The notes under the pieces are model-generated. The model saw only the letters and a list, made by a program, of their open reading frames with translations. It did not search any database and had not been told where the DNA came from. The translations under genes were made by a program, and so were the position numbers. This document shows positions 1 to 7,272 of a DNA stretch of 7,397 nt, piece by piece. Origin of the DNA: Acidobacteriota bacterium (lineage in GTDB: Bacteria > Acidobacteriota > Vicinamibacteria > Vicinamibacterales > UBA823). The stretch is taken from assembly GCA_003509065.1 (NCBI GenBank), contig DODG01000121.1:1-7397 (forward strand), given 5' to 3'. Within the stretch, counting starts at the first letter, position 1. Every line of letters begins with the position of its first letter.

Positions 1-585
1 CATCAAACATCCACACAGAGCGAAATGACCTTCTTCCTCACAGGTAAGGGACCAGGCAATGGCGCCAACCTTGGTGGCCTTGCAGGCGCTGATCAGTACT
101 GTCAAATGGTCGCGGAAGCCGCCGGCTCGACAAATCGAACTTGGCATGCCTATCTGAGTACAACCGGCCAAGACGGCGTGAACGCACGTGACCGTATCGG
201 TAGCGGTCCATGGCACAACGCTAACGGTGTGCAGGTTGCCTCTGGCGTCGCCGACCTTCATAGTGACAACAATAAATTGGGCAAAGAAAACAGTATTAGC
301 GCGACTGGTGATGTCATTAGTGGTCGCGGTGATGACGTAAACCGGCACGACATTCTGACTGGTTCACAATTGGATGGCACTGCAGCTTCTGGAAGTGATG
401 ACACAACCTGTGCAAATTGGACCAGTGACGGCGCTGGTAGTGCTCTAGTCGGACATCACGACCGGCAAGGAGGTGGCGACAATCCCACATCGTGGAATGC
501 CGCACATGGTAGCCGCGGCTGCAGTCAAGAGGACCTCATTGGCACCGGAGGTGACGGTCTCTTTTATTGTTTCGCTAGCAATTAA
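1..585 (+). CDS. Probable secreted lectin-like protein, 5' end outside the window
   Basis: The frame is open from base 1 (HQTSTQSE-MTFFLTG...) to TAA at 583-585. The ATG at 25 is therefore probably an internal Met, because no ribosome-binding site precedes it and family members, as I recall them, have a signal peptide before this point. Numbering from that Met, four cysteines (C26, C129, C166, C182) are placed as in a C-type-lectin/endostatin-like fold, with likely pairs 26-182 and 129-166. Recognisable blocks are GANLGGLAGADQYC (13-26), RTWHAYLST (38-46), NARDRIGSGPW (53-63), RHDILTGSQ (107-115), WTSDG (132-136), VGHHDR (142-147) and GLFYCF (178-183). I know similar proteins only as bacterial 'lectin' database entries. 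Ligand and role are unknown, and location outside the cytoplasm is inferred from the cysteines. The next gene follows after 47 bases on the same strand, but nothing ties the two functionally. Confidence 0.65.
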   Translation, partial: HQTSTQSEMTFFLTGKGPGNGANLGGLAGADQYCQMVAEAAGSTNRTWHAYLSTTGQDGVNARDRIGSGPWHNANGVQVASGVADLHSDNNKLGKENSISATGDVISGRGDDVNRHDILTGSQLDGTAASGSDDTTCANWTSDGAGSALVGHHDRQGGGDNPTSWNAAHGSRGCSQEDLIGTGGDGLFYCFASN

Positions 586-632
586 TTGCGCGATAGCATT
601 ACTACTCTGTTCTGACGAAGAAGGAAGATGGG

Positions 633-1073
633 ATGCCGATCATAAATACTTATAAGGTATTCACAGTGATCACTGTGTTCTACCTCTTATGCTCCTACCC
701 GACTGGTGCTCGTCAAACAGAGCTTAACGAGGCTGACTTTCCTGCAACCATGAAGGAAATCGGTTTAACCGTTGGAGATGCAGAAGGTCATATCGATGCC
801 CGGTACTGGCCAGAAACTGAAGAGGACGGAAAAAGGCTTGCGGCAATGTTTCAACTAGTAGAAGAATTCTGGTTGAACCGTGGCACCGACGCGGCGGCAA
901 GGATCGCCGCAGATGCCGTCACTGCCTCTAACAACCTGACTACTGTAGCCAGAGCAAACGACTACAGCGGATCACGAAATGCTCTTGCAGCTATTCGAAA
1001 GACATGCGGTGCTTGTCATCAGGACTTTCGTGAAGAAACCGAAGACGGCTATCGAATTAAATCAGGTTCGTGA
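633..1073 (+). CDS. Exported class II cytochrome c (c'/c556 type)
   Basis: This 146-residue protein has a likely Sec signal peptide: a Lys at residue 8, a hydrophobic run over about 9-22, and probable cleavage near TGA-RQ (26/27). The mature part is mostly helical and ends with one haem c site, C125-G-A-C128-H129, followed by QDFRE. A single CxxCH near the C-terminus followed by Phe-Arg is the signature of the four-helix cytochrome c'/c556 family, and total length fits. M40 in TMKEIG lies where c556-type members place their sixth haem ligand in helix 1, which suggests a low-spin electron carrier rather than a gas-binding c'. That is inferred. The start is supported by AAGGAA (621-626), six bases before the ATG. 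C20 is not in a good lipobox because Leu precedes it. It would act in the periplasm; redox partners are unknown. Confidence 0.87.
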   Translation: MPIINTYKVFTVITVFYLLCSYPTGARQTELNEADFPATMKEIGLTVGDAEGHIDARYWPETEEDGKRLAAMFQLVEEFWLNRGTDAAARIAADAVTASNNLTTVARANDYSGSRNALAAIRKTCGACHQDFREETEDGYRIKSGS

Positions 1074-1103
1074 CTGACACGTCCCTTCGTAACTACAATC
1101 TGA

Positions 1104-1149
1104 GGGCTGGTCTTGGATTGATATTCCAAGTCAGCCCGCTCTGGCGAGC
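1104..1149 (+). terminator. Hairpin pair in the gap after the cytochrome gene (possible terminator)
   Basis: The 90-base gap 1074-1163 contains a long inverted repeat. GGGCTG (1104-1109) pairs with CAGCCC (1132-1137), and CTTGGA (1112-1117) pairs with TCCAAG (1125-1130), with a 7-base loop and one small internal mismatch. Right behind it GCTC (1138-1141) can pair with GAGC (1146-1149). No T-run follows, so this is not a classic rho-independent terminator. It could be a factor-dependent stop, an mRNA-stabilising 3' structure, or a structured leader of the next gene. Confidence 0.4.
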
Positions 1150-1163
1150 AGTCAGATAGTCTG

Positions 1164-2531
1164 GTGTTTAGATTCCTGGAAATTCCTTTGAAATTGAACG
1201 TTACCGCACTGCATTCGTATATCTCAAAAGGATTCCTGATATCAGTATGGCTTCTCCTGATACCAATTAATTCAGCAGCTCAACTCATACCAAACGACGC
1301 CACATTTCATATCTTCGTCAAGCCAGTGAATCAGAAACTTCACTTGTTGCTACGTTTACCATTACGGGTAATGGGAGACTTCGATATTCCAACGGTAGAT
1401 CCAGGCTTTCTCGATTTACCTCGAATCGAGCCCGCGTTACGCAACATTGTACGGTCAGGTGTCCTAAGCCAGATCACCATCTACGAAGACAACCTGCCTC
1501 TCAGTGCTCCTCGCATTCTTGCTGCACGAACCTCTCTGCCATCCGATAGCTCTTTTAGAGCTTACGACAGAGCGGTGAAACATGTACTCGGCCCTGGACT
1601 GAACCCGGAAACTTTATTGTACTGGCAACAAAGTCTTCTTGACGTCTTGATCGAATACGATATTCACTCTGACAACGCAAATTTTTCGATCGATGCAAAC
1701 TTTACAAGTCGAGCACTGAACGTAATCACCGATCTTAAATATTTGCCACAATCGGGAACCACGCGTTCGTTCGAGTATGAAGGTTATCCTGGGTTAGTTA
1801 GGCTTGAGCCACATTGGCATCAAGCTGCTTGGTATTTCATCCAGTCCGGATTTACTCACGTCTTTAGCACACTAGATCATTGGCTCTTCTTAATATGTCT
1901 AGTGTTACCCTTTTCTCGTATCCGCCCAATGGTCTTGGTCACAGCCGCATTTGCACTTACACACTCCATAACGTTGTTCGCGTCAGCATATGAGGTAATC
2001 CCGACAGGGCTTTGGTTTCCAGCATTTCTGCAGACTGCTATTGCCATTTCAATTATCTACGCAGCCTTCGAAAACATTATCGGTGCGAATTTAGCGTTTC
2101 GCTGGCCTGCGGCATTTGGCTTTGGACTCGTCTATGGGTTTGGCTTCAATTCAGTGATTACTCCGACACTTCAATTTGCGGGTTCATACAGTTCTCTCTC
2201 TCGTTTCGCATTCAACTTAGGTCTGGAATTAGGCTTTTTAGTAGCTTTGAGTTTACTGATTCTCGTATTGACAACTATTCGCAAGCTCCCGATAAAGGAA
2301 CGACTCGGAATAATTATTGCGTCAGCACTAATCGCCCACACCGGATGGCATTGGATGCGGGAACACTCTGCGGAATTGATTCAGTACCAATTTACCTGGC
2401 CATCTCTGGATGTGAGGTTGCTTATGGATTTAATAAAGTGGCTGATGTTGTCCCTGATAACATCAGCGGCATACTGGATGATGCATGGCCTTGTCAGGAA
2501 CGTGGAGCACTCGGAATACCGCAGTCCTTGA
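1164..2531 (+). CDS. HupE/UreJ-like membrane protein with exported N-terminal domain
   Basis: As called from GTG at 1164 this is 455 residues. A hydrophobic signal segment (about 23-39, ending SAAQ) is followed by an extracytoplasmic region (about 40-215), then a C-terminal domain of about 6-7 membrane helices (about 222-442). The latter matches the HupE/UreJ family: H232-x5-D238-H239 (the HX5DH motif), THSIT (266-270), E303-N304, FGFGLVYGFGF (318-328), NLGLELG (351-357) and HTGWHW (392-397). HupE and UreJ are nickel permease-type proteins; members with a large N-terminal domain are common, but their substrate is not known to me. The second motif has Tyr324 where I expect His. The start is uncertain: TTG at 1188, with GGAA (1178-1181) six bases before it, gives a cleaner signal peptide beginning MKLNVT. 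By eye the gene looks more AT-rich than the hut genes. Its last 38 bases overlap the end of hutH. Confidence 0.78.
   Translation: MFRFLEIPLKLNVTALHSYISKGFLISVWLLLIPINSAAQLIPNDATFHIFVKPVNQKLHLLLRLPLRVMGDFDIPTVDPGFLDLPRIEPALRNIVRSGVLSQITIYEDNLPLSAPRILAARTSLPSDSSFRAYDRAVKHVLGPGLNPETLLYWQQSLLDVLIEYDIHSDNANFSIDANFTSRALNVITDLKYLPQSGTTRSFEYEGYPGLVRLEPHWHQAAWYFIQSGFTHVFSTLDHWLFLICLVLPFSRIRPMVLVTAAFALTHSITLFASAYEVIPTGLWFPAFLQTAIAISIIYAAFENIIGANLAFRWPAAFGFGLVYGFGFNSVITPTLQFAGSYSSLSRFAFNLGLELGFLVALSLLILVLTTIRKLPIKERLGIIIASALIAHTGWHWMREHSAELIQYQFTWPSLDVRLLMDLIKWLMLSLITSAAYWMMHGLVRNVEHSEYRSP
2441..2467 (-). terminator. Terminator-like hairpin downstream of hutH, inside the convergent gene
   Basis: GCTGATGTT (2441-2449) and AACATCAGC (2459-2467) form a perfect 9-bp inverted repeat around a 9-base loop. 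On the minus strand it begins 26 bases after the hutH stop and is followed by the moderately T-rich CACTTTATTAAATCC. This suits a weak rho-independent terminator for hutUH. It lies within codons of the HupE-like gene (residues about 427-435), so chance cannot be excluded. Confidence 0.45.
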
Positions 2532-4053
2532 TATGCCCACGATAACGCCCGGAACGAATAAACCTCTTCATAGTGGCAATGTCTCCGGAGAGCGCGCGAT
2601 CATCGCCGTACGATGGGACCTCAGATCGGATCTCACCCAGCACACGCATAACAGGTTTTGAGGAAATTAGCGGATGATGAAACTCAAGACCTTGTGCAGC
2701 TGCCAGTAGTTCGACCCCGAGAATCCCTGCCGTATTGTCGGTCATCGTCAGTAAACGGCGAGCCGCGAATGTGGCCATACTCACGTGATCTTCCTGATTT
2801 GCCGATGTTGGAATACTGTCAATAGACGCTGGGTGCGCCAGTGACTTGTTCTCAGAAGCGAGTGCGGCCGCCGTGACATGCCCGATCATGAATCCCGAAT
2901 TAACTCCGCTGTGTTCTGTCAAGAAAGGTGGCAAGCCACTCATTTTGGAATCAACCAAGAAGGCAATTCGACGCTCGGACAATGAACCAATCTCTGCAAT
3001 CGCCAAGGCGAGCACGTCAGCAGCCATGCCGACTGGCTCTGCATGGAAATTTCCGCCGGATAGAATATCACCACTTTCCGCAAATATAAGTGGATTATCG
3101 GTCACGGCATTGGCCTCGATCTCAAGGATCTCAGCAGACGACCGCATTAAATCAAGGCAGGCCCCTAACACCTGTGGTTGACAGCGTACTGAATAGGGAT
3201 CCTGCACACGTCCCGAGTTTTTCTCCGACTCATTAATCGCACTGCCAGTAAGAAAACTACGAAATGCAGCAGCGATGATCACTTGTCCACGTTGTCCTCT
3301 GGCAGCTTGAATTCGTTCATCGAAAGGGGTGTGGCTACTCTTGCTCGCCTCAACTGCCATTGCGCCCGCCACCACAGCTGCCAGCAAAAGATCTTCAGCC
3401 TCAAACAAGCCTCCAAGTGCGAGGGCTGTTGAAACCTGAGTGCCATTAAGCAGTGCCAACCCTTCTTTCGGTCCGAGTTCCAGTGGAGGAAGGTCAGCTA
3501 CCCGTAATCCTTCACGAGCTGAGACAACCTCACCCTGAATTCGAACCTGGCCTTCTCCGATTAACACACCAGCAAGATGCGCTAAAGGTGCAAGATCTCC
3601 AGAGGCACCAACCGAACCCTTAGATGGAATCACAGGATAGATTTCTCGCTCAAGGAGACGGTTGAGTGTGTCTAGGATCATCGTTCGCACACCAGAACGA
3701 CCACGTGCCAGACTCGCCACCTTGAGCACCAATGTTAGCCTGACAACCGCATCATCCAAGGGTTCGCCAACACCCGCTGAATGTGAATGAACAAGGTTTT
3801 TCTGTAAATCGAGTAACCGGTCTGCCGGAACCACTGTTTGTGCTAGTTGACCAAAGCCGGTATTAATACCGTAACTCACACGCCCATCTCGTACAACCTG
3901 CTCCACTACTTGCTGCGATTTTTCGATCGCTTCTTTCGCTGAAGAGCCAATCGTGATGCAGGTTGGGCCCAAGTAAGCCAAACGCAATGCGGCCAAGCCG
4001 ACTACTGTGTCTGGGGCATCAATATGAATTGTATTTATGGTTGACACGGACAC
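2494..4053 (-). CDS. hutH: Histidine ammonia-lyase
   Basis: HutH removes ammonia from L-histidine to give trans-urocanate, the first step of histidine degradation, in the cytoplasm and normally as a tetramer. The 519 residues match the usual length of about 500-515. The Ala150-Ser151-Gly152 triplet in GSVGASGDLAPL forms the MIO electrophile. Other active-site blocks are YGINTGFG (61-68, catalytic Tyr61), H91 in HSHSAG, NGTQ (203-206), QDPYSVRCQPQ (284-294, with Tyr287 and Arg290) and NQEDHVSM (419-426, Glu421). All expected residues are present. Histidine-type rather than phenylalanine/tyrosine-type activity is supported by the hut neighbours. The start is GTG at 4053, two bases after the hutU stop, with GAGG (4059-4062) five bases upstream inside hutU, so translation is probably coupled. 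A second in-frame GTG lies two codons later. About 12 C-terminal codons overlap the convergent HupE-like gene. Confidence 0.98.
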   Translation of the reverse strand: MSVSTINTIHIDAPDTVVGLAALRLAYLGPTCITIGSSAKEAIEKSQQVVEQVVRDGRVSYGINTGFGQLAQTVVPADRLLDLQKNLVHSHSAGVGEPLDDAVVRLTLVLKVASLARGRSGVRTMILDTLNRLLEREIYPVIPSKGSVGASGDLAPLAHLAGVLIGEGQVRIQGEVVSAREGLRVADLPPLELGPKEGLALLNGTQVSTALALGGLFEAEDLLLAAVVAGAMAVEASKSSHTPFDERIQAARGQRGQVIIAAAFRSFLTGSAINESEKNSGRVQDPYSVRCQPQVLGACLDLMRSSAEILEIEANAVTDNPLIFAESGDILSGGNFHAEPVGMAADVLALAIAEIGSLSERRIAFLVDSKMSGLPPFLTEHSGVNSGFMIGHVTAAALASENKSLAHPASIDSIPTSANQEDHVSMATFAARRLLTMTDNTAGILGVELLAAAQGLEFHHPLISSKPVMRVLGEIRSEVPSYGDDRALSGDIATMKRFIRSGRYRGHIKDCGIPSAPRS

Positions 4054-4055
4054 CC

Positions 4056-5735
4056 TTACCTCAGCATTGGTAAATGTAACTGATGTTCTTCTGCACAGGC
4101 GATGGCATCCTCATAGCCAGCATCGGCATGGCGCATAACTCCAGAAGCAGGATCATTCCATAGCACTCGTTCGATACGCCGAGCGGCTTCGGGTGTCCCA
4201 TCGCAAACTATCACCAAACCAGCGTGCTGGGAATAGCCCATGCCTACACCACCACCATGATGAACTGATACCCAGGTCGCTCCACTAGCGGTATTCAACA
4301 TTGCATTTAAAAAAGGCCAATCAGACACCGCATCGGAACCATCTTTCATTGATTCTGTTTCTCGATTTGGACTTGCAACTGAGCCACTATCGAGATGGTC
4401 ACGACCAATCACGACAGGAGCACTCAATTCACCTCTAGCTACCATCTCATTAAATGCTAGGCCGAGTCGATGTCGTTGCCCAAGACCAACCCAACAAATT
4501 CTAGCTGGCAATCCTTGAAATTGAATTTTCTCCCTGGCCATGTCTAACCAGTGGTGAAGATGAGCATCATCAGGGATCACACGTTTGACACAGGCGTCGG
4601 TCTTGTAAATATCATCAGGATCCCCAGAAAGTGCGACCCAGCGAAATGGCCCAACACCACGGCAAAAGAGAGGTCGAATATAAGCGGGGACAAACCCGGG
4701 AAAGTCGAATGCGCGTTCCAGTCCTCCCTCAAGCGCCATTTGACGAATATTATTTCCGTAATCGAACGTTGGTATACCTAAATCAGAAAACTTCAACATT
4801 GCTTCGACGTGTTTTACCATCGAATTTACGGCGGCTTCCCTAACTCCTTCAGGGTCATCGGCTCGTCGAGCATCCCAGTCATCAAGACTCCAGCCTATTG
4901 GTAAATATCCATTTATGGGATCGTGTGCTGAAGTTTGATCAGTCACAACATCAGGCCGCACTTGCCGGGCCACAAGGGCCGGAATTATCTCCGCAGCATT
5001 ACCGAGGACACCAACTGACAGGGGCTTACGCTGAACGCATGCTTCTTGAATAACCGATAACGCTTCATCTATATCATCAATTCGTCGATCTAAATATCCC
5101 GTGGCAAGCCGGCGGTCGATGCGATCGGGTCGACATTCTATTGCTAGCATCGAGGCTCCAGCCATGGTCGCTGCAAGAGGTTGAGCCGCACCCATGCCCC
5201 CTAGACCAGCTGTGAGTATCCATTTCCCTCGAAGGTCACCACCGAAGTGTTGTCGCCCAACTTCAGCGAATGTTTCATAGGTCCCTTGAATAATCCCTTG
5301 GCTACCAATATAAATCCAGGAACCCGCAGTCATCTGGCCGAACATCATCAGCCCTTGCCGATCTAGCTCGTTAAAATGCGACCACGTTGCCCAGTGAGGA
5401 ACCAGGTTTGAATTAGCGATCAACACACGTGGTGCATCAGAATGTGTGCGAAACACTCCGACCGGTTTTCCAGACTGCACCAATAAGGTTTCGTCCGCCT
5501 GTAGCGAACGCAACGTGCTTACAATCCGTTCGAAACAAGCCCAATTACGTGCCGCACGACCGATACCACCGTAAACGACCAAATCCTCTGGTCGTTCGGC
5601 AACTTCCGGGTCAAGGTTATTCATGAGCATTCGCAGTGGAGCTTCCGTTTGCCAAGTCTGAGCACTCAGCTTAGTGCCACGGGGAGCTCTAATAGCCGGT
5701 CGTTCGGTGCTTGTTGTTGAACTGCTCTGCGTCAT
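4056..5735 (-). CDS. hutU: Urocanate hydratase (urocanase)
   Basis: HutU adds water to urocanate to give 4-imidazolone-5-propionate, using tightly bound NAD+ as an electrophile, in the cytoplasm. I chose the ATG at 5735 (559 residues, usual length about 555). The frame extends 8 codons further to GTG at 5759, but that start has no ribosome-binding site, whereas AAGGA (5748-5752) lies 12 bases before the ATG. Numbered from the ATG, the protein has [11 protein letters not shown] (55-65), the NAD-binding glycine loop [10 protein letters not shown] (176-185), DQTSAHDP (266-273), [10 protein letters not shown] (357-366), the urocanase signature [10 protein letters not shown] (406-415) with active-site Cys414, and HHGGGVGMG (492-500). 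No key residue is missing. It is the first gene of the hutU-hutH pair and is transcribed away from hutI. Regulation probably acts in the divergent region upstream. Confidence 0.98.
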   Translation of the reverse strand: MTQSSSTTSTERPAIRAPRGTKLSAQTWQTEAPLRMLMNNLDPEVAERPEDLVVYGGIGRAARNWACFERIVSTLRSLQADETLLVQSGKPVGVFRTHSDAPRVLIANSNLVPHWATWSHFNELDRQGLMMFGQMTAGSWIYIGSQGIIQGTYETFAEVGRQHFGGDLRGKWILTAGLGGMGAAQPLAATMAGASMLAIECRPDRIDRRLATGYLDRRIDDIDEALSVIQEACVQRKPLSVGVLGNAAEIIPALVARQVRPDVVTDQTSAHDPINGYLPIGWSLDDWDARRADDPEGVREAAVNSMVKHVEAMLKFSDLGIPTFDYGNNIRQMALEGGLERAFDFPGFVPAYIRPLFCRGVGPFRWVALSGDPDDIYKTDACVKRVIPDDAHLHHWLDMAREKIQFQGLPARICWVGLGQRHRLGLAFNEMVARGELSAPVVIGRDHLDSGSVASPNRETESMKDGSDAVSDWPFLNAMLNTASGATWVSVHHGGGVGMGYSQHAGLVIVCDGTPEAARRIERVLWNDPASGVMRHADAGYEDAIACAEEHQLHLPMLR

Positions 5736-5885
5736 CCTACAACTCGTCCTTTCGTGCACAATGTGGAGGTGTAATCATGATTCATGAGTGTTGTTTCATT
5801 AGTCCGTGTATCCATATACAAACCTATGCATACATGTTAGCTTAACTCTCTGCTCCTAACTCGCCGGAAATAACGGAAATTATCC
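5736..5885. promoter_or_regulatory. Divergent hutU / hutI control region
   Basis: This 150-base gap separates the hutU ATG (minus) from the hutI ATG (plus), so both promoters should lie here. It contains a perfect 10-bp palindrome AATCATGATT (5773-5782), an inverted repeat TGTAT-N4-ATACA (5807-5820) and an 8-bp palindrome TATGCATA (5825-5832). A possible hutI promoter is TTGTTT (5791-5796), 18 bases, TATACA (5815-5820); the -10 would overlap the second repeat, as expected for an operator. HutC-type GntR repressors are known to bind TGTA/TACA half-sites, but with closer spacing than here, and no regulator gene is in the window. Promoter assignment is tentative. Confidence 0.45.
5777..5845 (+). 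CDS. Possible 22-residue peptide ORF upstream of hutI
   Basis: ATG at 5777 is preceded by GGAGGT (5765-5770) with ideal 6-base spacing, the strongest Shine-Dalgarno-like sequence in the window. The 22 codons read MIHECCFISPCIHIQTYAYM-LA and end with TAA at 5843-5845, 40 bases before hutI. The peptide has three Cys and two His, with no signal peptide and no His run that would suggest classic attenuation. It could be a leader ORF that tunes hutI, but it also spans the candidate hutI -10 and the inverted repeats. Both readings cannot hold for the same transcript. No homologue is known to me, and chance is a fair alternative. Confidence 0.22.
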   Translation: MIHECCFISPCIHIQTYAYMLA

Positions 5886-7124
5886 ATGCCACGATGGGAA
5901 AATTTATGGGTCAACGCCAACCTCTCCACAATGGCGACACCCATCCCTTCTCTTGGCCTAATTCAAAATGCAGCAATCGCAGTAAACAATGGCCGCATTG
6001 CCTGGATCGGCTCAATGGACGATTTGCCAACTCCACACAGTCATTTGGCGCATACCTTCACTGATGTAAAAAAACACTGGATCACACCTGGACTAATCGA
6101 TTGCCATACTCACTTGATATTCGGTGGACAGCGCTCTAATGAATATCAACGTCGCCTCCAAGGTGAGAGTTATGAGTCTATCGCTCGAGCTGGCGGTGGC
6201 ATCGTCAGCACAGTTGCAGCCACCCGGAAGACGACAGCCTCGGTTTTACAGTCTGCCGCGAGTTCACGACTCGCAAGACTTCATTCAGAAGGCATTACTA
6301 CCGTGGAAATCAAGTCTGGATATGGACTAGACACCATGACTGAACTCAAGATGCTCCAAGTTGGTCGAAAACTTGAAAGCGACTTTCCTGGGACTATTCA
6401 ACTAAGTTTTCTAGGAGCACACGCAGTGCCGCGGGAGTTTATTGCTCGACCCGATGACTATATCGACATTATCTGCAATGAGATGTTGCCACAAGTGGTC
6501 GATTTGGAACTTGCTGATGCAGTTGACGCATTTTGCGAAGGGATTGCATTCACACCGAGCCAAGTAGAACGCGTCTTTGAGACAGCGCAAAAGAGTGGTC
6601 TGCCTATTAAATTACATGCTGATCAACTTTCTGACCTGGGAGGCGCCGCACTAGCAGCACGTTTTGGAGCCTTATCCGCTGATCATCTTGAACACGCTGC
6701 TGAAGAAGGTATAGCCGCGATGGCAACTTCTGGAACAACCGCTGTACTACTGCCGGGAGCTTGGTATTTCACTCATGCCACAAAGCTACCACCTATTGAG
6801 AGTTTTCGCGCTCACGGGGTGCCAATGGCAATCGCGACCGACTGTAATCCAGGTTCCTCTCCAGCCACGTCCTTGCTACTTATGTTAAATATGGCCTGCA
6901 CCCTATTCCGCTTCACAATCGAGGAAGCCCTACTGGGTGTGACACGGCACGCCGCAGGTGCGCTTGGTCTTTCGAAACAAATCGGCATGCTCGAAGTAGG
7001 ACACCGAGCCGACCTCGCCATTTGGGATATCCAAGAACCAGCTGAATTGTGCTACTGGATGGGAGCAAACCCCTGTGTCGAAGTGATTTGCGCTGGTCAA
7101 GCGACGCGCAATCATAGGTTTTAG
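5886..7124 (+). CDS. hutI: Imidazolonepropionase
   Basis: HutI hydrolyses 4-imidazolone-5-propionate to N-formimino-L-glutamate, the third step of histidine degradation, in the cytoplasm. It is a metal-dependent amidohydrolase with a beta-alpha barrel. The 412 residues match the usual length of about 400-420. Metal and substrate residues are all visible: H74 and H76 in DCHTHLIFGG (72-81), R83, Y146 in EIKSGYGLD (141-149), H179 in FLGAHAVP (175-182), H244 in KLHADQ (242-247), H267 in SADHLEH (264-270), and D319 and N321 in ATDCNPGSS (317-325). The N-terminus WENLWVNANLSTM is typical and fixes the ATG at 5886. Its ribosome-binding site is modest: GGAA (5875-5878), seven bases upstream. It is divergent from hutU and alone on its strand here; the next gene, typA, starts 148 bases on and is unrelated. 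Confidence 0.97.
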   Translation: MPRWENLWVNANLSTMATPIPSLGLIQNAAIAVNNGRIAWIGSMDDLPTPHSHLAHTFTDVKKHWITPGLIDCHTHLIFGGQRSNEYQRRLQGESYESIARAGGGIVSTVAATRKTTASVLQSAASSRLARLHSEGITTVEIKSGYGLDTMTELKMLQVGRKLESDFPGTIQLSFLGAHAVPREFIARPDDYIDIICNEMLPQVVDLELADAVDAFCEGIAFTPSQVERVFETAQKSGLPIKLHADQLSDLGGAALAARFGALSADHLEHAAEEGIAAMATSGTTAVLLPGAWYFTHATKLPPIESFRAHGVPMAIATDCNPGSSPATSLLLMLNMACTLFRFTIEEALLGVTRHAAGALGLSKQIGMLEVGHRADLAIWDIQEPAELCYWMGANPCVEVICAGQATRNHRF

Positions 7125-7139
7125 CAGGTATTGCTTCTT

Positions 7140-7162
7140 TGTACTTCCTGACAAGGAGTGCA
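7140..7162 (+). terminator. Weak hairpin after hutI
   Basis: TGTACT (7140-7145) and CCT (7147-7149) can pair with AGG (7154-7156) and AGTGCA (7157-7162) around a GACA loop, with one bulged T and one G-T pair. It begins 15 bases after the hutI stop, in the expected place for a terminator. No T-run follows, so it may be a factor-dependent stop or chance. Confidence 0.3.
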
Positions 7163-7260
7163 GCTAATAGTTGTTGAGGGACTGATTAATTGGATACCTT
7201 CATCCCATCTCATGCCTTGGTTCTGCAATGACGTCGTCACCGCACCACAATAAGAGACGT

Positions 7261-7272
7261 TATACTGACTAG
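7261..7272 (+). promoter_or_regulatory. Candidate -10 element directly before typA
   Basis: TATACT (7261-7266) matches the -10 consensus TATAAT at five of six positions and lies six bases before the typA ATG at 7273. A transcript from it would start at or very near the ATG, giving a leaderless mRNA. This agrees with the lack of a usable Shine-Dalgarno sequence: the nearest purine stretch, AAGAGA (7252-7257), ends 15 bases upstream. No convincing -35 element is seen 16-18 bases before it. Confidence 0.4.

Noticed and set aside
586..632. Promoter or terminator between the lectin-like and cytochrome genes
   Set aside because: Apart from the AAGGAA ribosome-binding site, I see no hairpin and no convincing promoter in these 47 bases.
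633..700. Lipoprotein signal in the cytochrome (Cys20)
   Set aside because: The residue before Cys20 is Leu, which does not fit a lipobox; a normal Sec signal with cleavage near residue 26 fits better.
2012..2545. 177-codon plus-strand ORF overlapping the HupE-like gene
   Set aside because: It lies in another frame within a gene with clear HupE/UreJ motifs; its translation has no recognisable domain and it has no ribosome-binding site.
2846..3181. 111-codon ORF antisense to hutH
   Set aside because: It is the complement of strongly conserved hutH codons, has no motif and no start signal.
5736..5759. GTG start that would lengthen HutU by 8 residues
   Set aside because: It has no Shine-Dalgarno sequence upstream; the ATG at 5735 gives the normal family length and N-terminus.
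5807..5820. Firm assignment of TGTAT-N4-ATACA as a HutC operator
   Set aside because: The spacing between TGTA and TACA is six bases rather than two, and no hutC gene is present; kept only as a candidate inverted repeat.
7229..7239. Palindrome TGACG-T-CGTCA upstream of typA, as an operator
   Set aside because: It is only 5-bp half-sites and a single copy; chance occurrence is likely, although it would overlap the -35 position of the candidate typA promoter.
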